From Lonsdalea iberica (lineage in GTDB: Bacteria; Pseudomonadota; Gammaproteobacteria; Enterobacterales; Enterobacteriaceae): a stretch of 64,000 nucleotides of DNA. The translations under genes and the position numbers were made by a program. Of the stretch, positions 51,447 to 61,216 are shown piece by piece; position 1 is the first letter of the stretch; each line of letters starts with the position of its first letter. Below the pieces are notes generated by a model. That model made no database searches and was not told the DNA's origin. It saw nothing but the letters and a program-made list of their open reading frames with translations. The stretch spans positions 1-64,000 of the forward strand of contig NZ_LUTP01000011.1 in the NCBI RefSeq assembly GCF_002111585.1. The letters run 5' to 3'.

Positions 51447-52163
51447 TATTGGATGGTATGATGCCCTCGATTAGGTGTCAATCTCTTCAATTTATACAAA
51501 TTTCGAACAACACTCTGTCAGTGATAGGGAGCAGGGCGTTCGACGCAGATAACGTCAGTACGTATCAGTGGTTAAAGAAAGATTAGTGAATATCGTCAAA
51601 TGTTACAATCGTTGTGTGGTCGTAGTGGCCAGCGCTGGCCTGTAAAGCATACGTATCACGCGGTGTTCCTGGATGAACAACGCTTTACTGGCGTCAGACA
51701 AGTCTATTAACGCTTTCATTTTGTTATCGTGCTGGAACGCGACGGCTGGTTTCGAGAGAGTTGATTCTTAAGCCGGTAGAATTGAATGGCTGAGAAGAAC
51801 GAAAAGCCAGGATGTTTGTCACATCAAAGACAGGGGCGTTTTGTTTTAGCCTTCTGATAGCTCATGTTGTGAAGTTCAATTACATTTCGTGGTAATGACC
51901 AATAATAAAAAATTAATTAATCAGGGGGGTGGCGACCCGACGGTAGGGTGCCATAATTGTGGTATCCAAGTAAGGTTATGTCGTGTATTCATTTTTATCA
52001 TCACACTGCGCACTAATAATGCCAGCTATTAGAAATGGATATGCGAATAAAGCATGAAATATACGAATTTGTGCGTCGTGCCGGCCATTGGTAAAAAATG
52101 GCTTGCCAAGGATCACAGAGTATGTGATAACGCATTTGGATGAAACGAGGTTCAGTTCTGTAT
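51447..52163. other. Long intergenic region before yobF-cspC
   Basis: About 720 bases without a recognised gene. It contains a perfect 14-bp palindrome GGCCAGCGCTGGCC at 51627-51640, short hairpins near 52085-52125 (GCCATT...AATGGC and ATCACA...TGTGAT), and presumably the promoter and a long leader for yobF-cspC. A small RNA gene cannot be excluded. Confidence 0.4.
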
Positions 52164-52307
52164 ATGAATGGCATTTTCCGTAAAGAAGTCTTGAGTACTA
52201 ACGTTCACGTTGAATACCACTTCTCTGTCGATCCTTACTTTGGTGCCTCTAGCAGCAACGACTCAAGTTTATCTGTACAACGCCTTCGGGCGGTCTGGAA
52301 CGTTTAA
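52164..52307 (+). CDS. yobF: Small protein YobF
   Basis: 47 aa, the E. coli length: [20 protein letters not shown] then [13 protein letters not shown]. coli YobF begins [20 protein letters not shown]. It is a heat-shock- and stress-induced small protein co-transcribed with cspC; its role is unknown. The stop is 13 bases before the cspC ATG. Confidence 0.92.
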   Translation: MNGIFRKEVLSTNVHVEYHFSVDPYFGASSSNDSSLSVQRLRAVWNV

Positions 52308-52320
52308 AGGAAATATTGAA

Positions 52321-52530
52321 ATGGCAAAGATTAAAGGTCAGGTTAAGTGGTTCAACGAGTCTAAAGGTTTTGGCTTCATTACTCCGGCTGACGGTAGCAA
52401 AGATGTATTCGTACATTTCTCTGCAATTCAGGGTAATGGCTTCAAAACTCTGGCAGAAGGCCAGAATGTTGAGTTTGAAATTCAGGATGGCCAGAAAGGT
52501 CCTTCAGCAGTAAACGTAACTGCACTGTAA
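52321..52530 (+). CDS. cspC: Cold-shock-family RNA chaperone CspC
   Basis: 69 aa, nearly identical to E. coli CspC rather than CspE: it has PADGSKDVF and [23 protein letters not shown] motifs are KGFGFI and VFVHF. CspC is expressed at normal temperature and stabilises stress mRNAs such as rpoS. AAAGGAAAT precedes the ATG at 52321. Confidence 0.97.
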   Translation: MAKIKGQVKWFNESKGFGFITPADGSKDVFVHFSAIQGNGFKTLAEGQNVEFEIQDGQKGPSAVNVTAL

Positions 52531-52550
52531 TTTACAAACTCTGCGTAATA

Positions 52551-52580
52551 AAACCCGCCTCGATGCGGGTTTTTGTTTTT
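52551..52580 (+). terminator. Terminator after cspC
   Basis: AAACCCGC and GCGGGTTT around CTCGAT, followed by TTGTTTTT. Confidence 0.9.
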
Positions 52581-52616
52581 GTCGTCAGCCGAAGTATGCA
52601 ACAAAAAGGTAACAAG

Positions 52617-53435
52617 ATGTCGTCAGCGCTGTACCAATGCCCCCTCTGCCATCAGCCGCTTCAACTCGAACCTTCCCGCTGGACCTGTGGACAACACCAT
52701 TTCGACCGCGCGAAAGAAGGCTATGTCAATCTGCTCCCAGTGCAGTTCAAGCGCTCAAAGCAGCCCGGAGACAACGCGGAAATGATGCAGGCCCGTCGTG
52801 CATTTCTGGATGCGGGCCATTATTTGCCACTACGCGATCATCTGTGCGCGGCGCTCAAGCGCCAATTGACCCGGCAGGCTGAGGCGGTACTGGATATTGG
52901 CTGTGGCGAAGGGTACTACACGGATGCATTGTCATTATGTCTGGCGGATTCTGGCGTACAGGTTTGTGGTTTAGATGTTTCTAAAGTGGCGATCCAACGC
53001 GCCGCACGCCGGTATCATCGTGTGGATTTTTGCGTTGCATCGAGCCAGCGTCTGCCGTTCAACGCGCACTCATTGGATGCGGTGTTGAAGATTTACGCTC
53101 CTTGTAACGACAAAGAGTTGGAGCGCGTCGTTAAGCGGGACGGTCTGGTGATGACGGTCTCTCCCGGTCCACGACATTTGTATCAGCTGAAAGAGCGCAT
53201 TTATCGAGAGGTAAAACTGCATCCCATAAAGGAAGAAACGCTGGTGGGATTTAAGCTGGAAGACATGAATAAGCTTCGCTACAAACTGTCCCTGACAGGC
53301 GAGGAAGCGGCGGCGCTATTGCAAATGACGCCTTTTGCATGGAAGGCGACACCGGAGGTGATGGCGTCATTGACTGCAGAAGCGCTGTTTGAATGTGAAA
53401 CTGATTTTCTGATTCGAATGCACCGCAAACTGTAG
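52617..53435 (+). CDS. rlmA: 23S rRNA m1G745 methyltransferase RlmA
   Basis: 272 aa (E. coli 269). An N-terminal zinc site (C8, C11, C24, H28 in CPLCHQPL...CGQHH) precedes the SAM-binding Rossmann fold [15 protein letters not shown]. Other conserved parts are [15 protein letters not shown] and [12 protein letters not shown]. It methylates N1 of G745. Start ATG at 52617 after AAAGGT. Confidence 0.96.
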   Translation: MSSALYQCPLCHQPLQLEPSRWTCGQHHFDRAKEGYVNLLPVQFKRSKQPGDNAEMMQARRAFLDAGHYLPLRDHLCAALKRQLTRQAEAVLDIGCGEGYYTDALSLCLADSGVQVCGLDVSKVAIQRAARRYHRVDFCVASSQRLPFNAHSLDAVLKIYAPCNDKELERVVKRDGLVMTVSPGPRHLYQLKERIYREVKLHPIKEETLVGFKLEDMNKLRYKLSLTGEEAAALLQMTPFAWKATPEVMASLTAEALFECETDFLIRMHRKL

Positions 53436-53446
53436 CGGTGTTGAAC

Positions 53447-53478
53447 GGCAGGCGACAGAAAGGATCGCTTCGCCTGCC
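53447..53478. terminator. Hairpin between convergent rlmA and mntP
   Basis: GGCAGGCGA and TCGCCTGCC form a perfect 9-bp stem around a 14-base loop, between the two stop codons. Confidence 0.6.
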
Positions 53479-53485
53479 TGATCAA

Positions 53486-54061
53486 TCAGGCCAGATTGGA
53501 TAGATGCCGGTAGAGGATATTACACCCGATACCGATCAATACTACGCCGCCCATGACCTCCGCTTTTTTACCCAGCAGCGGTCCAACGTAACGGCCAATC
53601 ATCATACCAAAGGTCACCATAATCATAGTGGCGCATCCAATCACCATCGCGGTATGAACAATATTGACCTGTAGGAAAGCGAGTCCCACGCCTATCGCCA
53701 TGGCGTCGAGACTAGTGGCGATAGCGGTGCAGACTAGCGTAAGTAGGCCGTGTTTGCGGATTTTTCCGCCCTGAGATGACGTGTCTTCACACTTGAATCC
53801 TTCGACGATCATACGTGTGCCGAGGATTAACAGCAGGCTGAAAGCGACCCAGTGATCCCATTCGATGATGAAGCGACTGGCGTAAAAGCCGAGGCCCCAA
53901 CCGATCAACGGCGTAATGGCTTCGATGAGACCAAAAATTAGTCCGGTGCGAATGGCTTCGCTGAAGCGAGGCTTATGTAAAGCGGCGCCTTTACCGATTG
54001 AAGCGGCGAAAGCATCCATGGACATGCCAAAGGCAAGAATTAATGTTGCAGATAGGTTCAT
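53486..54061 (-). CDS. mntP: Manganese exporter MntP
   Basis: Inner-membrane Mn(II) efflux pump, 191 aa (E. coli 188), six hydrophobic helices. Conserved acidic motifs [14 protein letters not shown] and [15 protein letters not shown] are present. The ATG at 54061 ([12 protein letters not shown]) is fixed by homology; upstream in-frame ATGs fall within the riboswitch. It complements sitABCD: one exports and the other imports Mn. Confidence 0.96.
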   Translation of the reverse strand: MNLSATLILAFGMSMDAFAASIGKGAALHKPRFSEAIRTGLIFGLIEAITPLIGWGLGFYASRFIIEWDHWVAFSLLLILGTRMIVEGFKCEDTSSQGGKIRKHGLLTLVCTAIATSLDAMAIGVGLAFLQVNIVHTAMVIGCATMIMVTFGMMIGRYVGPLLGKKAEVMGGVVLIGIGCNILYRHLSNLA

Positions 54062-54065
54062 TGTA

Positions 54066-54248
54066 AATAGCCTCGGCGGGGCGTTTCTCCATATCACACG
54101 ATCTATCCCCCCAACCAGATAATAGATCGCGTGCATATGGTCTCGCCTGCCTGTCTGGCCGTTCGCACCACGTTTTTTTTGGAAAAACGAGCATGTTGAC
54201 ACGAACATTCCTGATACAAAAGTTCAGAAATTGGCTACTCCCCAAATG
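54066..54248 (-). promoter_or_regulatory. yybP-ykoY manganese riboswitch of mntP
   Basis: The reverse strand reads GGGGAGTAGCC near 54233-54243, then GTCAACATGCTCG, and later GGCGAGACC and CCGAGGCTATTTAC just before the ATG. GGGGAGUAGC and GUCAACAUxCUCG are hallmarks of the yybP-ykoY aptamer, which senses Mn2+. The E. coli mntP leader carries the same element and increases translation when Mn is high. Confidence 0.88.
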
Positions 54249-54455
54249 ACCGCGCAACCTTAACATATTAATTCTGAGCTAAACAACAATAAATATATTG
54301 AGGGAAACAAATGCAACTGATAACTATTTTCACTTTTGACATATGTGAAACATTCTAGAAATGACAGCATAATTCGCATGGAGAAAAAACAGAGAAAATA
54401 GCGCATAGCGCTGATTATCTCTTAGCCGACATGCATATGGGGAAGGGTTTTTAAT

Positions 54456-54914
54456 TTATTGATTTTCAATCATAAAATTATATATTTTTTCCAAGTCATC
54501 TAATTTGCTGACGCTGATTTTTAATGATTTCTTCTCTAAGAAAATAACTAGAATTCCGTCCTCTGATAGATTGATATTTTTTATTCTTGCATAAGAAATA
54601 TAAATATTTTCATAAAAGAAACCTTGCGGTTTAAATATCAATTTGGGATATCGAATAAAGGAAAGATAAATAACCATTAATAATAGGGAGAACAGTAATA
54701 CCGTTGTCATGGTGGTGCCATAACTTGCAATATTTTTATAAATTAAAATCCCGATCAACCCGATATAAATCAAAGCATCTAAATGACGGCAACGGCGTAA
54801 TAATATTCGCAGGCGTGTCGGACCCTGACGACGATCCATGAGAAACTCATCATAGACGGCGTAGATGAGGGTGAGGGCAATACAAAGGAGGATAATGATA
54901 TCGGTGAAACTCAT
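54456..54914 (-). CDS. yobD: UPF0266 membrane protein YobD
   Basis: 152 aa, as in E. coli. Three hydrophobic segments ([50 protein letters not shown]) are followed by a C-terminal soluble part ([24 protein letters not shown]-type). Function unknown. It follows manZ as in E. coli. Local base use is AT-rich compared with its neighbours, so it may be less constrained. Confidence 0.92.
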   Translation of the reverse strand: MSFTDIIILLCIALTLIYAVYDEFLMDRRQGPTRLRILLRRCRHLDALIYIGLIGILIYKNIASYGTTMTTVLLFSLLLMVIYLSFIRYPKLIFKPQGFFYENIYISYARIKNINLSEDGILVIFLEKKSLKISVSKLDDLEKIYNFMIENQ

Positions 54915-54931
54915 GACGACTCCATGAACGG

Positions 54932-54953
54932 GCCGGGGATAACTATCCCCGGC
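54932..54953 (-). repeat. Intercistronic hairpin between manZ and yobD
   Basis: GCCGGGGAT and ATCCCCGGC form a perfect 9-bp stem with a four-base loop. It may protect the manXYZ mRNA 3' end and lower yobD expression. Confidence 0.6.
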
Positions 54954-54962
54954 AGGAGAGCA

Positions 54963-55805
54963 TTACAGCCCCAGCAGGCCAATCCAGTAACCGAATATGC
55001 CGATGGCGAAAAAGCCCATGATCAGCCACAGCGCATTCACTTTGCGGCGGAGTAGCCACATACAGCCGAAGGTCAACAGCAACGGAACCAGACCCGGCAT
55101 GAGTTGATCGAGTATGGATTGCACGGTCGTCACCGTGGTGTTTCCATCCTGACCGGTCACGCGTGACACCACCATGGGGATGTTAACGTGGGTCCATTTG
55201 TTAACCAGCGCCCCCATGACGAACAGACCGAGAATTGACGCTCCCTCCGTCATTTTTTGCAGGAAACCGCCGCCCATATCGCTGACGATGTCCGCGCCTT
55301 TTTTATAGCCGTAAGCGACGCCGTAGTAGCGCACCAGCAGACGTACCAGGTTAAACAGAACAAAGAACAGGAGCGGGCCAAGCAGGCTTCCCGTCATGGC
55401 AATTCCGGCGCCGAGCGCGGCGAATACCGGGCGGGCGGTTCCCCAAAAGATAGGGTCGCCGACGCCGGCCAGGGGGCCCATCAATCCCACTTTGAGGCCG
55501 TTGATGGCGCCATCGTCTATGGGTGCACCGTTTGCACGCTGTTCTTCCATCGCCATTGTCACGCCCAGAATCGGGGCGGCGACAAAAGGATGGGTATTGA
55601 AAAATTCCAGGTGGCGCTTAATTGCCTGTTTGCGTTCTTCCGAATTTTCCGGATACAAGCGGCGGATGACGGGCACCATTGAGAAACAGAAGCCGAGCGC
55701 CTGCATACGTTCGAAATTCCACGATCCCTGAAACAGGTTAGAGCGAATAAACACGCCTCGTACATCGCTGGCAGTGAGCTTTTTTACTTGGGTTGAATCG
55801 GTCAT
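54963..55805 (-). CDS. manZ: PTS mannose transporter subunit IID
   Basis: 280-aa membrane subunit of the mannose/glucose/glucosamine PTS. The start ATG at 55805 (MTDSTQVKKLTASD) fits family length; the longer frame is spurious. Motifs: SWNFERMQALGFCFSMVP and GPLAGVGDPIFWGT, both typical of EII-Man IID. It forms the membrane complex with ManY. Mlc and NagC regulation of the operon is expected from the upstream site. Confidence 0.96.
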   Translation of the reverse strand: MTDSTQVKKLTASDVRGVFIRSNLFQGSWNFERMQALGFCFSMVPVIRRLYPENSEERKQAIKRHLEFFNTHPFVAAPILGVTMAMEEQRANGAPIDDGAINGLKVGLMGPLAGVGDPIFWGTARPVFAALGAGIAMTGSLLGPLLFFVLFNLVRLLVRYYGVAYGYKKGADIVSDMGGGFLQKMTEGASILGLFVMGALVNKWTHVNIPMVVSRVTGQDGNTTVTTVQSILDQLMPGLVPLLLTFGCMWLLRRKVNALWLIMGFFAIGIFGYWIGLLGL

Positions 55806-55818
55806 GATTTCACTCCTG

Positions 55819-56619
55819 TTAATCCAGTTCGTTGTCGAGATCGTTGTGGCCCTGAGCGGGAGCCGCCGCGCCTTGAGCCTTGTTGTATTTCGGGCTGACC
55901 TGGATATACAGCACGGCCATGACGACGCCAATCACACCCAGCGCTACCAGGTTGAAGTTGGTGAAGGCCGCGGTGACGAAGCCCAGATAGAAGAACGGCA
56001 TCAGATAGCCGGCGCGCATCATATTGATGACCATTGCATAACCGACAACGACAATCATACCGCCCGCAATATTCAGGCCGTTTGTGACGACATCCGGTAT
56101 AGACGAGAGCAGGGTGTGCACTATTTCGGTGCCGACGGAAATAGCGACGAGTACGGCCGGGATGGCGATACGCATGGCTTGCAACAGCAGAGCGGAGATA
56201 TGCAGCCAGCTAATCGCCGACAGATTGCCGCGTTCAGCTGCACTGTCGGCCGCATGCTGGAAAGCGACCGTGATGGTGCGAACGATGATTGTCAGCACCT
56301 GACCCGCCGCCGCCAGTGGAATTGCCAGCGCGATCCCCGCGCCGACGCTCTGTCCGCCCGCGATGACCAGGATGGTGGAAATAATGGACGCCAGCGCGGC
56401 ATCGGGCGCCACGGCGGCCCCGATATTCATCCAGCCCAGGGCGATCATTTCCAATGTCCCGCCGATAATAATACCGGTCTTAATATCGCCGAGAACAAAA
56501 CCAATCAAGGTGCAGGCCACCAAAGGTCGGTGGAATTGGAACTCATCGAGAATCGAACCCATTCCCGATATACAAGCTACGATAAATATCAGCACAATTT
56601 GAAGCGTGGTGATCTCCAT
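55819..56619 (-). CDS. manY: PTS mannose transporter subunit IIC
   Basis: 266 aa, the E. coli length. Multi-pass IIC subunit: LDEFQFHRPLVACTLIGFVLGD at the N-terminus, with GWMNIGAAVAPDAALAS and GMIVVVGYAMVINMM. It provides the sugar channel. It is also used by some bacteriocins and phages as a receptor in enterics. The gap to manX is 66 bases. Confidence 0.97.
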   Translation of the reverse strand: MEITTLQIVLIFIVACISGMGSILDEFQFHRPLVACTLIGFVLGDIKTGIIIGGTLEMIALGWMNIGAAVAPDAALASIISTILVIAGGQSVGAGIALAIPLAAAGQVLTIIVRTITVAFQHAADSAAERGNLSAISWLHISALLLQAMRIAIPAVLVAISVGTEIVHTLLSSIPDVVTNGLNIAGGMIVVVGYAMVINMMRAGYLMPFFYLGFVTAAFTNFNLVALGVIGVVMAVLYIQVSPKYNKAQGAAAPAQGHNDLDNELD

Positions 56620-56685
56620 TGTACTTCTCCTGTATGAATAGCATTCTGAGTCTTTAAAAGGTTACGCATCACTATTTTTGGTATA

Positions 56686-57642
56686 TTAGCGAGCCGCCTT
56701 GTTTATTAAATCCAACATATTGATTTTGCTATCGCTTGAAACTTTACGGACCTCCAACTCAATCCCGCGAGCGGCCAGTTTACGAAATGCCTCAATATCT
56801 TTTTCATCTATGGACACGGCGTTATTGACCTGTATTTTTCCTTGTCGGTAGGCCATGCCGCCGATATTGACCGACGGCAAATCCACGCCGGCTTCGACCA
56901 GCGTTTCGACATCGGTCGGATTGGTAAACAGCAGCATGACGCGGTCGGCAGCATATTTGGGGTTGTTGTAGACACGAATGGCTTTAGCAACGTCCACCAC
57001 ATGCGCGCTGACGCCGGGAGGCGCCACCTGCGTCAGCAGCGTCTTGCGCACATTGTCGGCGGCAACCTCATTACTGACGACGATGATGCGGTTGACGTTG
57101 GTTTCTTTGGTCCAGCGGGTTGCTACCTGACCATGGATCAAACGGTCGTCGATACGGGCAAGACCGATTTTCATGTGCCCGCCGGAGCCTGGGACGGCCG
57201 CGGTCGCGGCGGCTGGTTTCGGCGCAGGTTTAGTGGGGACGGGGTCAGCCGTTTTGAGCGCTTTGACGCCAGCGCGGCCCGCTTCAAGGGCGATATCCAC
57301 CAAGTCATCAAAGCTTGGGTCGTCGTCACGCGCCATAAAGGTTTCAACCAACATGGGGATGTTGGCCCCGGTGACCACTTCGTGGTTTTCTTTATCCGTC
57401 ACCAGACGGCTGGCTGCATTGAAAGGACTTCCCCCCCAGGTATCGACCAGAAAGAGAACCCCCTGAGCCGTCTCCAGCTCGCCGAGTTTAGTTTGATATT
57501 TCTCTAACAGCGTTTCTGCATTTTCGCCGGGAACAAAATCAATCCAGCCGACGTTATCCTGTTTTCCCAGGATCATTTCAGCTGTATTGAGTAAGGGCCC
57601 GGCAGTGGCACCGTGAGTGCATAAGATAATCGCGATACTCAC
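56686..57642 (-). CDS. manX: PTS mannose transporter subunit IIAB
   Basis: 318 aa (E. coli 323). IIA domain about 1-130 with phosphohistidine H10 (ILCTHGATAG). An alanine/proline linker (about 133-155) leads to the IIB domain with the second phosphohistidine in RIDDRLIHGQVATRW. Phosphate passes HPr to IIA to IIB to sugar. First gene of manXYZ. Confidence 0.97.
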   Translation of the reverse strand: MSIAIILCTHGATAGPLLNTAEMILGKQDNVGWIDFVPGENAETLLEKYQTKLGELETAQGVLFLVDTWGGSPFNAASRLVTDKENHEVVTGANIPMLVETFMARDDDPSFDDLVDIALEAGRAGVKALKTADPVPTKPAPKPAAATAAVPGSGGHMKIGLARIDDRLIHGQVATRWTKETNVNRIIVVSNEVAADNVRKTLLTQVAPPGVSAHVVDVAKAIRVYNNPKYAADRVMLLFTNPTDVETLVEAGVDLPSVNIGGMAYRQGKIQVNNAVSIDEKDIEAFRKLAARGIELEVRKVSSDSKINMLDLINKAAR

Positions 57643-57744
57643 TTGCTACCTCCTCGTTTAACACCCTTTATCAGGTGTGCTGTGTTCAGAGAGAACGGGG
57701 AGCCGCATCTAAACGAAAGGTTTCCCGTCTTGTTGACATCAGTG

Positions 57745-57762
57745 TTCAAAATGCATTTTTGA
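57745..57762. repeat. AT-rich palindrome upstream of manX
   Basis: TCAAAATGCATTTTTGA is nearly palindromic, centred about 110 bases upstream of the manX ATG. It may be an operator, possibly for a NagC-like protein. Confidence 0.35.
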
Positions 57763-57846
57763 GTCTGCTTCATCAGAGAAGCGAAGCCGGCCTGGCACGA
57801 ACTGTGAATCGATTCAATCTGTTCAGAAATATCTGACCCAGCCGTG

Positions 57847-57874
57847 AATTATTTTATGTTGCGAAAAAATAATT
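57847..57874 (-). promoter_or_regulatory. Mlc/NagC-like operator upstream of manXYZ
   Basis: AATTATTTT (57847-57855) and AAAATAATT (57866-57874) flank a central GC-containing part. This fits the TTATTTT-N7-AAAATAA pattern of Mlc and NagC, the known regulators of manXYZ in E. coli. Confidence 0.6.
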
Positions 57875-58063
57875 AGTGTGACGCTGGTCCCCAATCCTTG
57901 GGGGCAAAATGTGATCTGTCATACGAATCCTGAAAAGTGTGCTCTTGTTATCAACATTGACGAAGAAAGTACGTCTATAGAAAAACTTTGTTAAAACCAG
58001 AAACAACCTGCTAGAGTTAACTTTCTTGCCATTAAAGAGGAGTTACAGGCGGACGCCTTTCCT

Positions 58064-58237
58064 ATGGACTGTCATCGACGATTCATTTCTATTACACCGG
58101 CTGCGGCGGGTGATTGGTACTTCTTAACCGGCCATTCAGGCCCACATCAGCCTCAAGCCGATCGTGCACACATCTCAACCTTATTCAAAAACGCTGTGGC
58201 ATTCATGTCATTAGTTCGTTCATTTTTCGGAGTCTGA
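58064..58237 (+). CDS. Small leader-like ORF just before yoaE (57 aa)
   Basis: An ATG frame of 57 codons ends TGA one base before the yoaE ATG. The peptide begins [18 protein letters not shown] and ends [16 protein letters not shown] lies about 20 bases upstream, further than ideal. E. coli has an annotated small gene, yoaL, in the same place; homology cannot be judged here. The one-base spacing suggests translational coupling to yoaE. Confidence 0.45.
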   Translation: MDCHRRFISITPAAAGDWYFLTGHSGPHQPQADRAHISTLFKNAVAFMSLVRSFFGV

Positions 58238-58238
58238 C

Positions 58239-59798
58239 ATGGAATTTTTGCTAGATCCTTCAATCTGGGCAGGCTTACTGACGTTGGTGGTACTCGAAAT
58301 TGTACTGGGCATCGACAATCTGGTGTTTATCGCCATTCTGGCGGACAAACTCCCACCCAAACAGCGTGATAAGGCCCGCGTCATCGGCCTGTCGCTCGCA
58401 CTGTTGATGCGTCTGGGACTGCTCTCGTTAATTTCCTGGATGGTGACGCTGACGCGTCCGCTGTTTCAGGTCGGTGACTTCAGCTTCGCTGGCCGAGACC
58501 TGATTCTGCTCGCCGGAGGGATATTCCTTCTCTTCAAGGCGACCATGGAACTGCATGAGCGGTTGGAAAACCGTCCGCATGATCCCAATGCCACTCGCGA
58601 ACACGCTAATTTCTGGGCCGTCGTGATTCAGATCGTCATTCTGGATGCAGTTTTCTCTCTGGATGCGGTGATTACCGCCGTTGGGATGGTCAACCACTTG
58701 GGGATCATGATGACCGCGGTGGTCATCGCGATGGGCGTGATGCTGCTGGCATCGAAACCGCTGACGCGATTCGTGAACGAACACCCTACGGTGGTGGTAC
58801 TGTGCCTCAGCTTCCTGCTGATGATCGGGCTAAGCCTGGTTGCAGAAGGATTCGGATTCCATATTCCTAAGGGATACCTCTACGCGGCCATTGGATTCTC
58901 CATCGTCATCGAACTGTTCAACCAGATTGCGCGCCATAACTTCGCGAAGCACCAGTCGCATCGGCCCATGCGCGAGCGGACCGCCGAAGCGATTTTGCGC
59001 TTGATGGGCGCGCGTGCGAAAAACCGCGAACAGGATGATGAGGAAGCACCTCAACAGCGGATCGAAGAGACGTTTGCCGAGGAAGAACGCTATATGATCA
59101 GCGGCGTCTTGACGCTGGCCTCGCGTTCCCTGCGCAGCGTCATGACGCCGCGGACGGAAATTTCCTGGGTGTACAGCGAACGTTCCACGGAGGAGATCCG
59201 TATTCAGCTGCTCGATACCCCGCATAGCCTGTTCCCGGTCTGCCGCGGTGAGTTGGATGAGCTGGTAGGGGTCGTGCGCGCCAAAGATCTGCTGGTGGCG
59301 CTGGAAGAAGGGCGGGATGTGGAAACTTTTGCCGCTGTGACATCGCCTATCGTGGTGCCGGAAACGTTGGACGTCATCAACCTGCTGCCGGTTCTGCGCC
59401 GAGCGAAAGGCAGTCTCGTTATGGTGACCAACGAGTTTGGCGTCGTACAGGGGCTGGTGACGCCGCTGGACGTGCTGGAAGCGATTGCCGGTGAATTCCC
59501 CGACGAGGATGAAACGCCGGAGATCGTTGCCGACGCCACTGGCTGGCTAGTGAAAGGCGGGACCGATTTGCACTCGCTACAGCAGGCGTTGGACATGCAG
59601 GATCTGGTAGACCCAAAAGAGGATTACACCTCGCTCGCCGGACTGCTGCTGGCTCATAGCAATGAGTTCCCGCATGTGGGAGACGTGCTGGAGTTTAGCC
59701 GGCTGAGATTTACCATCATGGCGGCCAGCGAATACCGCATCGAACTGGTGCGTATCGAACGCATTGTCGACCAGCCGGTCCACGACGAAGACGCGTAA
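58239..59798 (+). CDS. yoaE: TerC-family membrane protein YoaE with CBS and CorC domains
   Basis: 519 aa (E. coli 518). N-terminal TerC part with about seven membrane helices (about 1-230; [16 protein letters not shown] and [12 protein letters not shown] carry acidic residues). A paired CBS module follows (about 290-415; [12 protein letters not shown]), then a C-terminal CorC/HlyC transporter-associated domain (about 430-515). A metal ion efflux role is inferred from TerC relatives such as Alx, but the substrate is not established. Confidence 0.95.
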   Translation: MEFLLDPSIWAGLLTLVVLEIVLGIDNLVFIAILADKLPPKQRDKARVIGLSLALLMRLGLLSLISWMVTLTRPLFQVGDFSFAGRDLILLAGGIFLLFKATMELHERLENRPHDPNATREHANFWAVVIQIVILDAVFSLDAVITAVGMVNHLGIMMTAVVIAMGVMLLASKPLTRFVNEHPTVVVLCLSFLLMIGLSLVAEGFGFHIPKGYLYAAIGFSIVIELFNQIARHNFAKHQSHRPMRERTAEAILRLMGARAKNREQDDEEAPQQRIEETFAEEERYMISGVLTLASRSLRSVMTPRTEISWVYSERSTEEIRIQLLDTPHSLFPVCRGELDELVGVVRAKDLLVALEEGRDVETFAAVTSPIVVPETLDVINLLPVLRRAKGSLVMVTNEFGVVQGLVTPLDVLEAIAGEFPDEDETPEIVADATGWLVKGGTDLHSLQQALDMQDLVDPKEDYTSLAGLLLAHSNEFPHVGDVLEFSRLRFTIMAASEYRIELVRIERIVDQPVHDEDA

Positions 59799-59812
59799 TT
59801 CGTTTTACCCTC

Positions 59813-59836
59813 GGCTGTGCGCATTCGCGCACAGCC
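59813..59836. terminator. Bidirectional hairpin between yoaE and sdaA
   Basis: GGCTGTGCGC and GCGCACAGCC form a perfect 10-bp stem around ATTC between two convergent genes. Only a short T run (TTCTCC) follows on the plus strand. Confidence 0.75.
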
Positions 59837-59854
59837 TTCTCCATTCAGCGTCGT

Positions 59855-61216
59855 TTAATCACACTGTACTTTGATGGCCAACCCGCCGCGCGACGTTTCC
59901 CGGTATTTCGCATTCATGTCTTTTCCGGTTTCATACATCGTTTCGATGACTTTATCCAACGACACCCGAGGCTCAGATGTGCGCCGTAAGGCCATACGCG
60001 ACGCGTTAATCGCCTTGACGGCCGCAATCGCATTACGTTCGATGCAGGGCACCTGCACCTGACCGGCGACGGGATCGCAGGTCAGCCCCAGATTGTGTTC
60101 CATCCCAATTTCCGCGGCGACGCAGACCTGTTCGGGGCTGCCGCCGAGCAGTTCGGTCAGACCGGCGGCGGCCATCGAACACGCGACGCCGACCTCGCCC
60201 TGACAGCCGACTTCGGCGCCCGAAATGGAGGCGTTCATTTTGTACAAAATACCGATCGCGCCTGTCGTCATGAAATAGGGCAGGAAGACCTGCGGGCCGA
60301 CGGGTTCGATGAAACGATCGTAGTAGGCCAGCACGGCGGGAACGATACCGCAGGCCCCATTGGTCGGCGCGGTGACAACGCGACCGCCCGCCGCATTTTC
60401 TTCATTGACGGCCAGAGCGAACATATTGACCCAGTCGACCACGGTCATCGGATCGCGGGTTAAGGCATCGGACGACATCAGCATGCGTCGTAGTGAGGCG
60501 GCACGGCGAGGAACGCGCAACGGCCCAGGCAGTACGCCTTCGGTATTGAGACCGCGGTCGATGCACTGACTCATCGCGCGCCAGACATGCGCAAAATAGT
60601 CCTCGATCTCGGCCTGCGGCCGGATGGCCTGCTCATTGCGCAGCATTAATGCGGAGATGGAGAGACCGTGCGTTTTACACAGCGCAAGTAACTGCTGCGC
60701 CGAGCGATAAGGATAGGGCACGTCCACGGGGGCTAACACGGGCTGTCCGAAGTGTGCCTCATCGACGATGAAACCGCCGCCGATAGAGTAGTAAGTCTGG
60801 CGGTAAATCAGCGCATCGCCGGCGTAGGCGCTCAGCGTCATGCCGTTTTCATGCCGCGGCAGGTTTTCCGAATGGAACGTCAGGCCATCAGTCTGGGAAA
60901 ACGTCACGTCATGCTGCCCGTTCAGCGGTAAACGCTGATGGAGGGCGACATCCTGAATAAATGTAGGGATAGCATCGATGTCGACGGTGTCCGGCTGATT
61001 GCCGGCGAGACCCAAGATGATAGCGATATCCGTATGGTGGCCTTTACCGGTGAGCGCCAGCGAGCCGTACACATCGACTTTCACACTATCGGTATTGGTG
61101 AGAAGGCCGACCTGCTCCAATTCATCGACGAACTGTTTACCGGCCTTCATCGGGCCGATGGTATGAGAACTGGAAGGCCCGATACCGATCTTGTACATGT
61201 CGAAAACGCTTATCAC
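59855..61216 (-). CDS. sdaA: L-serine ammonia-lyase SdaA
   Basis: Cytosolic [4Fe-4S] serine dehydratase producing pyruvate and ammonia. 453 aa from a GTG at 61216, six bases after AAGGAG; this matches the E. coli MISLFDMFKVGIGPSSSHT start, and the longer frame is rejected. Cluster-binding and catalytic regions SGAEVGCQGEVGVACSMAAAG and EHNLGLTCDPVAGQVQVPC are intact. It lies with nudL and pabB as in E. coli. Confidence 0.96.
   Translation of the reverse strand: MISVFDMYKIGIGPSSSHTIGPMKAGKQFVDELEQVGLLTNTDSVKVDVYGSLALTGKGHHTDIAIILGLAGNQPDTVDIDAIPTFIQDVALHQRLPLNGQHDVTFSQTDGLTFHSENLPRHENGMTLSAYAGDALIYRQTYYSIGGGFIVDEAHFGQPVLAPVDVPYPYRSAQQLLALCKTHGLSISALMLRNEQAIRPQAEIEDYFAHVWRAMSQCIDRGLNTEGVLPGPLRVPRRAASLRRMLMSSDALTRDPMTVVDWVNMFALAVNEENAAGGRVVTAPTNGACGIVPAVLAYYDRFIEPVGPQVFLPYFMTTGAIGILYKMNASISGAEVGCQGEVGVACSMAAAGLTELLGGSPEQVCVAAEIGMEHNLGLTCDPVAGQVQVPCIERNAIAAVKAINASRMALRRTSEPRVSLDKVIETMYETGKDMNAKYRETSRGGLAIKVQCD

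Larger units (their letters stand above)
57643..58063. other. Divergent regulatory region between manX and yoaE
   Basis: Holds the manXYZ promoter (reverse) and the yoaE leader and promoter (forward). Apart from the palindromes at 57745-57762 and 57847-57874, a short hairpin CCCCAA/TTGGGG lies at 57889-57903. No gene was recognised. Confidence 0.5.
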
